Shown here: piece after piece, positions 6,767-13,713 of the stretch
Position numbering within the stretch: the first letter of the stretch is position 1
Layout: each line of letters starts with the position of its first letter
Origin: an uncultured Caryophanales bacterium
GTDB taxonomy: Bacteria; Bacillota_I; Bacilli_A; RF39; UBA660
Length of the DNA stretch: 22,112 nt
Assembly (NCBI GenBank): GCA_947168625.1
Contig: CAMVMQ010000007.1
Span: 1-22,112 of the forward strand
Reading direction: 5' to 3'
Made by a program: the position numbers and the translations under genes
Notes under the pieces: generated by a model
The model's database searches: none
Seen by the model: the letters and a program-made list of their open reading frames with translations, nothing else
What the model was told of the DNA's origin: nothing

Positions 6767-8059
6767 ATGAATAGTAAGAATAATACTAATATAAATAATA
6801 GTCCTAGTTTTAGTTCAAAGCAGGTAGATAGTGGTACTGTTAACGAAAAAGTTAGATTTAAATATGTGTGCTTTGATAAGAATGGTAAGCAAGTTAAGGG
6901 ATATTTTGATGCTTATCGAAGACTAGATGTGGAATCTTTTCTTAATTCTTTGAACTATCGTATTGTGAGTATTACTCCAACTAAGATTAGTAAATTGTCA
7001 AGTTTTTTAACTTTTAATAATCAAATGAGATATAAGGATTTGACTTTCTTTTTAACACAGCTTTCTACTTATATTAAAAGTGGTATTCCTCTTACTGAGT
7101 CTATTAATATATTAGAAAATCAGACAAATAAGAAGAATATGAAGGATTTATTTAAGAGAATTAGTTATGAACTTAATACGGGGGCTAATTTTAGTGAGGC
7201 ATTGGTAAGACAGGGTAATACTTTTCCAAAGTTACTTATTAATATGCTTAAGACTTCTGAACTTACGGGTAATTTAACTGAAGCATTAGATGACATGGCG
7301 GCTTATTATAAGACTGCTGATTCGAATAGGAAACAAATTATTTCGGCTTTAACTTATCCTAGTGTTGTTCTAATTGTTGCTTTAGCGGTTCTTACTTTTT
7401 TACTTATTTATATCGTTCCTAAGTTTCAGGACATTTTTAATCAATTGGGTTCTGAACTTCCTGGTATTACTGTGCTTCTTATAAATGTCAGTTCTTTTGT
7501 TCAAAATAATGTTATAAAAATTATTCTTACATTAGTGGCTGTAATTATCATTAATATTGCTTTATATAAGAATATTAAGAAGTTTAGGTATATAGTACAA
7601 TGGTTATTAATGCATGTTCCTGTTATTAAGGATGTTTTTATCTATAATGAGATTGTTATGTTTACGAAGACTTTTTCTTCATTAATTAGGCATGATGTAT
7701 TTATAACTGATAGTATTGAAATGTTAGGTAAGATTACTAATAATGAAATATATAAAGATATTATTAGAGAGGCTGTTACTAATTTGAGTACTGGTAGTGG
7801 TCTTGCTAAGGCTTTTGAAAATAAGTGGGCTTTTCCTAGACTTGCTTATGAGATGATTTTAACTGGTGAGAAGACTGGTAGATTAAGTAATATGATGGAA
7901 ACTGTTAGTGAGTATTATGAAGAAGAACAAAGGAATATGGTTCAAAGACTTAAAAGTTTTATTGAACCTGTTATGATTATTCTTTTGGCTGGTATTGTTG
8001 GAGTTGTTCTTTTATCGATATTCCTTCCAATGTTTAAGATGTATGAGGGTGTCCTATAA
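6767..8059 (+). CDS. pilC: Type II secretion / type IV pilus inner-membrane protein (GspF/PilC family)
   Basis: A 430-residue polytopic platform protein of type IV pilus, type II secretion or Com pseudopilus machines, where it couples the cytoplasmic ATPase to pilin assembly. After a Ser/Asn-rich N-terminus comes a small FKYVCFDKNGKQVKGYFDA domain, then two T2SF repeats: QLSTYIKSGIPLTESINIL about residues 100-220, and FTKTFSSLIRHDVFITDSIE about 300-420. Each is followed by hydrophobic segments, with TYPSVVLIVALAVLTFLLIY as the first and EPVMIILLAGIVGVVLLSIF as the last. The C-terminal motif FLPMFKMY is intact. The ATG at 6767 has AGGTGAT immediately upstream. Its stop overlaps the prepilin peptidase start (TAATG), so the two are coupled. 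No GspE/PilB ATPase or pilin gene is adjacent. Confidence 0.93.
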   Translation: MNSKNNTNINNSPSFSSKQVDSGTVNEKVRFKYVCFDKNGKQVKGYFDAYRRLDVESFLNSLNYRIVSITPTKISKLSSFLTFNNQMRYKDLTFFLTQLSTYIKSGIPLTESINILENQTNKKNMKDLFKRISYELNTGANFSEALVRQGNTFPKLLINMLKTSELTGNLTEALDDMAAYYKTADSNRKQIISALTYPSVVLIVALAVLTFLLIYIVPKFQDIFNQLGSELPGITVLLINVSSFVQNNVIKIILTLVAVIIINIALYKNIKKFRYIVQWLLMHVPVIKDVFIYNEIVMFTKTFSSLIRHDVFITDSIEMLGKITNNEIYKDIIREAVTNLSTGSGLAKAFENKWAFPRLAYEMILTGEKTGRLSNMMETVSEYYEEEQRNMVQRLKSFIEPVMIILLAGIVGVVLLSIFLPMFKMYEGVL

Positions 8060-8823
8060 TGGAAATATGTATATATACATTAGTATTCATTTTTGGTGCT
8101 ATTATGGGAAGCTTTCTTAATGTAGTAGCAGTAAGATTGTCGAGAGAGGAGTCAATTATTTGGCCAGGAAGTCACTGTGATGTGTGTAATCATCGACTTA
8201 AGTGGTTTGAAAATATTCCTATTATTTCATATTTAATTCAAGGTGGTAAAACGAGATGTTGTAATAGTAGAATACCAATTAGTTATTTACTTATGGAAGT
8301 TATTACTGGTGTTCTATATTGTACATCTTATCATTCTTTTGGATTTAGTTATGAATTTGTAATTAGTCTTGTCTTTATATCTGCTTTAATTACAATTATA
8401 GTAGCGGATATTGAATATATGATTATTCCTGATGAAGTTATTGGTGTATCTGGAATTATAATTATTATTTTAGATTGGATTTTCTATGGTTTAGAAGCTA
8501 CTAGTAAATGTATAGTATCTGGTATACTTGCTTTTATACTCATGTATGTGATAAAATTAATAGGGGATAAGTTATTTAAAAGAGAATCAATGGGTGGTGG
8601 AGATATTAAACTACTGTTCTTGTTTGGATTAGTTGTTGGCTTTTCTCTTAGTATATGTGATATTTTTCTTGCTACTTTTATTGCATTTCCCGTTGCTTTA
8701 TTTATGTTATTTAGAAGAAAAGATAATATGATTCCATTTGGTCCATTTCTAGCTATGGGAGCTATTCTTATTCATATATCAAAAGTTAGTATTGATAGTA
8801 TTATTAATTTTTTAATTAGATAA
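8059..8823 (+). CDS. pilD: Prepilin peptidase (A24 family leader peptidase/N-methyltransferase)
   Basis: A 254-residue membrane aspartyl protease that cleaves the leader of type IV prepilins and methylates the new N-terminus. GAIMGSFLNVVAVRL is the family start motif. The zinc-type domain has C40 and C43 (HCDVC), but the second pair is altered: GKTRCCNS with C67-C68 where GKCRxCG is usual. The catalytic aspartates are present: D117 in ADIEYMIIPD and D182 in GGGD. About seven or eight hydrophobic segments are visible. It is translationally coupled to the PilC gene. Protease function should be intact; metal binding or methyltransferase function may be changed. Confidence 0.94.
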   Translation: MEICIYTLVFIFGAIMGSFLNVVAVRLSREESIIWPGSHCDVCNHRLKWFENIPIISYLIQGGKTRCCNSRIPISYLLMEVITGVLYCTSYHSFGFSYEFVISLVFISALITIIVADIEYMIIPDEVIGVSGIIIIILDWIFYGLEATSKCIVSGILAFILMYVIKLIGDKLFKRESMGGGDIKLLFLFGLVVGFSLSICDIFLATFIAFPVALFMLFRRKDNMIPFGPFLAMGAILIHISKVSIDSIINFLIR

Positions 8824-8844
8824 TTAGAGGAGGTTATTTATATT

Positions 8845-9462
8845 ATGACTAAAATATCAATGAAAAATGTTTATCTACTATTTATGATTCCAATTCTTTT
8901 AATAGGTTTAGGAATTGGTTCAACTCTGGCTATGTTTAATGCTGAAGCTACGATTGAAAATCCTATTAGTTTTAGATCTAATCTATCATATGATAGTTCA
9001 GTAGTAGAAACTAAAGAGGTTATTATTCCCTATAAGAGTGATAGAACGATTGATTTTGTTATTTCTAATACTTTAGATAGGAATCTTAATTTTGATGTTT
9101 GGTACATAGTAGATGAGAATAATAAGGATAATGTAATGTTAGGAGCTGTTTCTTCAGTAGAGGGTTATGCTACTTCTGGGGTGATTTCAGGAAATACTAG
9201 TTTTGTTCTTAGTATTACTTTGAGAAATACTAGTGATGAAGATGTTACTGTAACTATTGGTGTATCTTCTACTAGTGAAAGTAAACTAGTTCTTCCTAAG
9301 GGCGCTAAAGATATACCTTATGGGTTACTTCCTCCTTTAGAAGAAGAAAAGGAAGAGATAACAGATAATACAAATAGTAATTTAGAAGATAATAAGTCTA
9401 ATCAAGATATTACTACTGAGAACAATATTGATAAAGATGATACTTTATCAAGTAGTGATTAG
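8845..9462 (+). CDS. Secreted protein with SipW/TasA-type signal region and acidic tail
   Basis: A 205-residue exported protein. The hydrophobic segment at about 10-30 ends in GSTLAMFNAEATIENPISF, resembling the signal and early mature region of SipW-processed proteins such as TasA and camelysin (typically GTxAxFxD followed by N-x-hydrophobic). Residues about 45-155 are beta-rich, with a repeated VTI/SITLRNTSDEDVTVTIG style typical of an Ig-like sandwich. After PYGLLPP the last ~55 residues are a Glu/Asp/Asn/Ser-rich low-complexity tail. The start has AGAGGAGG about 12 bases upstream, slightly long. It is the last gene of the PilC-PilD operon, and a terminator follows. It has no type IV pilin cleavage motif, so it is probably not a PilD substrate. 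No SipW peptidase is in the window. Confidence 0.75.
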   Translation: MTKISMKNVYLLFMIPILLIGLGIGSTLAMFNAEATIENPISFRSNLSYDSSVVETKEVIIPYKSDRTIDFVISNTLDRNLNFDVWYIVDENNKDNVMLGAVSSVEGYATSGVISGNTSFVLSITLRNTSDEDVTVTIGVSSTSESKLVLPKGAKDIPYGLLPPLEEEKEEITDNTNSNLEDNKSNQDITTENNIDKDDTLSSSD

Positions 9463-9513
9463 TAAATAACATAATCATTTGAGAAGCTTAATTTAGAACA
9501 ATTATAATATATG

Positions 9514-9543
9514 GAAAACCTATTAAAAGGTTTTCTTTTTTTT
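9514..9543 (+). terminator. Terminator of the PilC operon
   Basis: GAAAACCT (9514-9521) pairs with AGGTTTTC (9528-9535) with a 6-base loop, followed by eight T. This is a strong intrinsic terminator. Confidence 0.85.
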
Positions 9544-9583
9544 ATTTATAAGGAAAGTGCTTTTATAAATGCAACAAATTCTG

Positions 9584-9597
9584 CGAACAATTGTTCT
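9584..9597. promoter_or_regulatory. LexA (DinR)-type SOS box
   Basis: CGAACAATTGTTCT matches the Gram-positive LexA operator pattern CGAAC-N4-GTTCG except for the last base; the core GAACAATTGTTC is a perfect 12-base palindrome. It ends 8 bases before the -35 of the first parC promoter, a plausible position for repression. Confidence 0.55.
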
Positions 9598-9605
9598 AAA
9601 AGATA

Positions 9606-9634
9606 TTGATTATTTTAGCAGGGTTTAATATACT
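9606..9634 (+). promoter_or_regulatory. Distal parC promoter (P1)
   Basis: TTGATT (9606-9611) and TATACT (9629-9634) are separated by exactly 17 bases. The predicted start near 9641 gives a long structured leader before parC. It lies just downstream of the LexA-like box. Confidence 0.55.
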
Positions 9635-9781
9635 TATTTTGTAAGTATGAGAGGTGATGGCCTGAATTATAATTCAGTTTTGTTCTTTAGTCTTAATTAT
9701 ATATAATTGATTCTTCTAATAATGAGTTATAGAGGATTAATTTATTAATCTGGGAAGTGATGTAAAAAAAATGTCAAATCC

Positions 9782-9810
9782 TTGAAATATAAGGGGAAAT
9801 ATTATATAAT
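9782..9810 (+). promoter_or_regulatory. Proximal parC promoter (P2)
   Basis: TTGAAA (9782-9787) and a perfect TATAAT (9805-9810) are 17 bases apart. Transcription would start at about 9816-9818, at the GGTGAT ribosome site (9817-9822), giving a leader of only about a dozen bases. Confidence 0.75.
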
Positions 9811-9828
9811 TAATATGGTGATATATAA

Positions 9829-12342
9829 ATGGAAGATATTATAAAAAAGATATATGATTATTCTCTTGAGGATATTATGGGAGAGAGTTTTGGGAGGTAT
9901 TCTAAGTATATTATTCAAGATAGAGCTATTCCTGATGTTAGAGATGGTTTAAAGCCTGTTCAAAGAAGAATATTATATTCGATGTATAAAGAGAAGAATA
10001 CTTATGATAAACCTACGAAAAAGAGTGCTAATGCTGTAGGTATGGTTATGGGTAATTATCATCCTCATGGAGATTCTAGTATATATGAAGCTATTGTTAG
10101 AATGAGTCAGCCATGGAAAAATGAGGCTCCTTTAATTGAGATGCAAGGAAATAATGGTTCTATTGATGGTGATCCTGCTGCTGCTAGTCGTTATACGGAA
10201 GCAAGATTATCTAAAATAGCAGGAGAGCTTCTTCGCGATATTGAAAAGCCTGGTATTGTTCCTATGGCTCCGAATTATGATGATAGACTTTTAGAACCTA
10301 CTGTTCTTCCTAGTAGATTTCCTAATCTTTTAGTAAATGGAGCTAATGGTATTAGTGCTGGTTATGCTACGAATATGCCTCCTCATAATTTAGGAGAGGT
10401 AATTGATGCTACTATCTTTAGAATAGATAATCCTAATAGTAGATTAGATACTGTTATGAATTATATTAAAGGACCTGATTTTCCTACTGGTGGTATTCTT
10501 TTGGGAATTGATGGTATTAGAGAGGCTTATGAAACTGGTAAAGGTAAGGTATTTATTAGAGCTAAAGCTAAGATTGATAAGAATAAGATTATTATTAATG
10601 AGATTCCTTTTGATGTTAATAAACAATTACTTGTTAAGAGAATTGATGAAATTAGATTAGAGAAGAAATTAGATGGTATTGTTGAAGTAAGAGATGAAAG
10701 TGATAAAGATGGTCTTCAGATATCAATTGATTTAAAGAAAGATGCTGATAGTGAGAATATTCTTAATTATTTATATAAGAATACGGATCTTCAGATATCT
10801 TATAATTTTAATAATGTTGTTATTGTTAATCGTAGACCTATGCAACTTGGATTACTTTCTTTAATAGATGCTTATATTGCACATCAAAGAGAGGTTGTTC
10901 ATAATGTTACAGAATATGATTTAAAAACTGCTCGAGCAAGTTATCATATTATGGAAGGACTTATTAAAGCTATTTCTATTTTAGATGATGTTATTAGAAT
11001 TATTAGAGGTAGTAAAAATAAGGCTGATTCAATTATTAATTTAGTAAAAGAATTTGGTTTTACTAATGCTCAAGCAGAAGCTATTGTTAATTTGCAATTA
11101 TATCGTTTATCTAATACGGATATTGTGGCTTTAGAGGAAGAAATGAAAAAGTTAGAGGAAAAGATTAGGATATATGAAGAAATTCTTTCTAATCCTAGTG
11201 TTTTAGATAAGACTATTAAGGATGATCTAAGAGGTATTAAGAAAGAATATGCTATTGATAGAAGGACTGAGATTAGTGATGCTAAGGCTGAAGTTAAGGT
11301 TGATACGATATCAATGATACCTAAAGATGATGTAGTAGTGGTAATTACTTCTGAAGGGTATATTAAGAGAGTTCCTATTAGAAGTTATTCTTCTTCTAAT
11401 GGGGAAGAAACTGCTTTAAAGGAAAATGATTATATTATTGGTATGTATAATATTTGTACTACTGATTATGTTTTAATATTTACAAATAAGGGTAATTATT
11501 TACAATTAAATGTATATGATATACCAGAGGTTAAATGGAAAGAACTTGGTAAACATATTAGTAATATTATTCCTTTAGGTGATGATGAGTATGTTATTGG
11601 TAGTACTCCTGTATACGAGTTTTCTAGTGATATTTATATTACTTCATTTAGTAAGATGGGTATGGTTAAGAGAACTGCTTTAGTAGATTTTAAGGTAAGT
11701 AGATGTAATAAGCCTATGAAGATGATGAATTTAAAGAATAATGATGAAGTTGTATGTGTAACTGATAGTTCTTTGAAAGAAATATTTATATCAACTTTAA
11801 ATGGATATGGTCTTTGGTATGATGTAAATGAAGTTCCAGTTGTGGGTGTTAAGGCAAGTGGTGTTAAGGCTATTAATTTAAAAGATGATACGGTTGTTAG
11901 TGCTAGTTTATTCGATGCTAATGATGAATATATTACTATTCTAACTGATAAAGGTACTGGTAAGAGAACTCGTCTTACGGAGTTTGAGAAAACATCTAGA
12001 GCTAAAAGAGGTATTCTTCTTATGAAGGTTATTAAGAGTAATCCTAGTAAGATTGTTAAGACTTACATTTCTAATACTAAAAATATGATTGGTATTGTAA
12101 GTGATAATTATGTTAAAGAAATTAAACTAACAGATATTCCTATTATGGATAGGTATAGCAATGGTTCTTATGTTATTAAGGATAGAATTATAAATGCTTA
12201 TATGGTTACTTCATTAATATCAAAAGATGATATTAGTAAGGAAGATAATAATCAGAGTGTACCGAAACAGGATATATCATTAAAGGCAATTGATGATGCT
12301 TTAGCAAGTGTTGACAATATAATTAGTGATATTAGGGAGTGA
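9829..12342 (+). CDS. parC: DNA topoisomerase IV subunit A
   Basis: The 837-residue breakage-reunion subunit of topoisomerase IV, which decatenates daughter chromosomes. The catalytic tyrosine is Y122 in ASRYTEARLS. The quinolone-determining region GNYHPHGDSSIYEAIVRMSQ keeps the sensitive-type S83 and E87. EMQGNNGSIDGD is ParC-like; GyrA normally reads GQGNFGS. The C-terminal domain (about 490-800) has beta-pinwheel blades (VVVITSEGYIKRVPIRSY, ILTDKGTGKRTRLTEF) but no GyrA-box QRRGGKG, supporting ParC over GyrA. The last ~40 residues are an acidic tail. parE is not next to it, unlike in many Firmicutes. The start has GGTGAT 6 bases upstream and two candidate promoters. murF follows 4 bases after its TGA. 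Confidence 0.95.
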   Translation: MEDIIKKIYDYSLEDIMGESFGRYSKYIIQDRAIPDVRDGLKPVQRRILYSMYKEKNTYDKPTKKSANAVGMVMGNYHPHGDSSIYEAIVRMSQPWKNEAPLIEMQGNNGSIDGDPAAASRYTEARLSKIAGELLRDIEKPGIVPMAPNYDDRLLEPTVLPSRFPNLLVNGANGISAGYATNMPPHNLGEVIDATIFRIDNPNSRLDTVMNYIKGPDFPTGGILLGIDGIREAYETGKGKVFIRAKAKIDKNKIIINEIPFDVNKQLLVKRIDEIRLEKKLDGIVEVRDESDKDGLQISIDLKKDADSENILNYLYKNTDLQISYNFNNVVIVNRRPMQLGLLSLIDAYIAHQREVVHNVTEYDLKTARASYHIMEGLIKAISILDDVIRIIRGSKNKADSIINLVKEFGFTNAQAEAIVNLQLYRLSNTDIVALEEEMKKLEEKIRIYEEILSNPSVLDKTIKDDLRGIKKEYAIDRRTEISDAKAEVKVDTISMIPKDDVVVVITSEGYIKRVPIRSYSSSNGEETALKENDYIIGMYNICTTDYVLIFTNKGNYLQLNVYDIPEVKWKELGKHISNIIPLGDDEYVIGSTPVYEFSSDIYITSFSKMGMVKRTALVDFKVSRCNKPMKMMNLKNNDEVVCVTDSSLKEIFISTLNGYGLWYDVNEVPVVGVKASGVKAINLKDDTVVSASLFDANDEYITILTDKGTGKRTRLTEFEKTSRAKRGILLMKVIKSNPSKIVKTYISNTKNMIGIVSDNYVKEIKLTDIPIMDRYSNGSYVIKDRIINAYMVTSLISKDDISKEDNNQSVPKQDISLKAIDDALASVDNIISDIRE

Positions 12343-12346
12343 TTGT

Positions 12347-13696
12347 ATGTTGTATGTAAGTGATATTATTAGAGAAGGGGAAGGTACTTTATTACAGGGG
12401 GATTTATCTTTGGTATTAGATAGTTTTTCTCATGATACAAGAACTATTAAAGAAGGAGACATTTATGTTGGTATTAAGGGAGAAAGTTTTGATGGTAATA
12501 AATTCTTTATTGATGCTTTAGCTAAAGGGGCTAAAGGTTGTATTTTAGATAATATTAGCAAGGAAGATATACCAGAAGAATATAAGGATAGATTTATTGT
12601 TAAGGTTAAGAATTCTTTAGAGTGTGTTCAGAATCTTGCTAGGTATAAGAGAAGTTTATATGATATTCCAGTAATAGGAGTTACTGGTAGTGTTGGTAAG
12701 ACTTCCACTAAAGATATGATTTATTCAGTTCTTAAAGAGAAATATAAGGTTCTTAAAACAGAAGGTAATAATAATAATCACATTGGTCTTCCTTTTACTA
12801 TTCTTAGACTTAAGGATGAAGATGTTATGATTCTTGAAATGGGTATGAATAATTTGGGTGAAATATCTCTACTAACAAATATTGCTAAGCCTACAATAGC
12901 GGTAATTACTAATATTGGAACTGCTCACATTGGTAATCTTGGTTCGAGAGAGAATATCTTAAAAGCTAAACTTGAAATAGTTGAAGGTCTTAGTGGAACA
13001 CTTGTTATTAATAATGATAACGATATGATACATGATCATTTGAATGAAATAAGAAAATTATGTAATGTTGTTACTTTTGGCGTTGATAATAATAGTGATT
13101 ATATGGCTTATGATATTGATGGTAATATATTTAAAATTGACCAGAAGGAATTTTATTCTCCAATTGCTAATAGGGCTTTTATTTATAATGCACTTACTTC
13201 TTATGTTATTGGAAGATTATGTAATGTTGAAGTGGATAAGATTAAAAGGGGAATAAGGAATTTAGAACTTACTGGTAATAGGCTTGAATATAAAGAATCT
13301 AGATTGGGAGCTATATTAATTGATGATACTTATAATGCTTCTTTGGATTCAATAAAAAGTTCTCTTGAAATTCTTAGTAAAGAAAAGTGCAAAAGAAAGA
13401 TTGCTATTATTGGTGATGTTTTGGAACTTGGTGAGTATAGTAAGGATATTCATATCGAGATAGCAAAAGAGTTACTTAAGAGTAATCTGGATTTTATTGT
13501 TACTATTGGTAAAGATACTAAATTTACTGATGAATATTTAATTGATAATGGATTTTATAATATTAAACATTTTGATAAGGAAGATTCATCTTATGAATAT
13601 TTAGATGGTTTATTAAAAAGTGGTGATGTGGTCTTAATAAAGGGGTCACATGGTATTAATCTTAAAAATGTTGTTAATTATTTAATTAAAAAATGA
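12347..13696 (+). CDS. murF: UDP-N-acetylmuramoyl-tripeptide--D-alanyl-D-alanine ligase
   Basis: This cytoplasmic Mur ligase adds D-Ala-D-Ala to UDP-MurNAc-tripeptide, the last soluble step of peptidoglycan precursor synthesis. The 449 residues show three Mur ligase domains: an N-terminal uridine-binding domain with SHDTR (28-32); the ATPase domain with P-loop TGSVGKTS (113-120), EGNNNNHIGLP, LEMGMNNLGEI, NIGTAHI and the probable carbamylated Lys in ILKAKLEI (K208); and a C-terminal domain with DDTYNASLDSI and AIIGDVLELGEYS. The ATG at 12347 is chosen because GGGAGTGAT lies 5 bases upstream; an in-frame upstream start at 12326 would lie inside parC. It is presumably co-transcribed with parC. 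It ends in TGA, with a shared terminator. Confidence 0.96.
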   Translation: MLYVSDIIREGEGTLLQGDLSLVLDSFSHDTRTIKEGDIYVGIKGESFDGNKFFIDALAKGAKGCILDNISKEDIPEEYKDRFIVKVKNSLECVQNLARYKRSLYDIPVIGVTGSVGKTSTKDMIYSVLKEKYKVLKTEGNNNNHIGLPFTILRLKDEDVMILEMGMNNLGEISLLTNIAKPTIAVITNIGTAHIGNLGSRENILKAKLEIVEGLSGTLVINNDNDMIHDHLNEIRKLCNVVTFGVDNNSDYMAYDIDGNIFKIDQKEFYSPIANRAFIYNALTSYVIGRLCNVEVDKIKRGIRNLELTGNRLEYKESRLGAILIDDTYNASLDSIKSSLEILSKEKCKRKIAIIGDVLELGEYSKDIHIEIAKELLKSNLDFIVTIGKDTKFTDEYLIDNGFYNIKHFDKEDSSYEYLDGLLKSGDVVLIKGSHGINLKNVVNYLIKK

Positions 13697-13713
13697 GGAA
13701 TTAATTTTCCTCA
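13694..13713. terminator. Bidirectional terminator between murF and the PBP gene
   Basis: TGAGGAA (13694-13700) pairs perfectly with TTCCTCA (13707-13713) around TTAATT, flanked by an A-run on the left and T's on the right. The stem contains both the murF stop (TGA) and, in its loop, the stop codon of the convergent PBP gene, so one 20-base element ends both. Confidence 0.8.

Larger units (their letters stand above)
9544..9781 (+). other. Gene-free control region upstream of parC
   Basis: This stretch holds no convincing ORF. In order it contains an inverted repeat (ATTTATA 9544-9550 / TATAAAT 9564-9570), a LexA-like box (9584-9597), a promoter (9606-9634), a perfect 16-base palindrome CTGAATTATAATTCAG followed by TTTTGTTCTTT, an AT palindrome (AATTATATATAATT), and another inverted repeat (GATTAAT/ATTAATC). 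A transcript from the upstream promoter would have a structured leader of about 185 nt to parC, or could end early as a small RNA at the 16-base palindrome. Confidence 0.5.

Noticed and set aside
8845..9462. The last gene of the PilC operon as a type IV pilin
   Set aside because: It lacks a Gly-Phe/Glu cleavage site before the hydrophobic helix; the signal region instead looks SipW-type.
9647..9706. A 19-codon open frame in the parC leader
   Set aside because: No ribosome site precedes it, and it spans the 16-base palindrome; it is more likely a chance frame.
9829..12342. Reading the topoisomerase subunit as GyrA
   Set aside because: The GNNGS motif and the lack of a QRRGGKG GyrA-box in the C-terminal domain fit ParC.
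12340..13696. Possible mycoplasma-type code with TGA read as tryptophan
   Set aside because: parC and murF both end naturally at TGA directly before the next signal, and Trp is encoded by TGG throughout.
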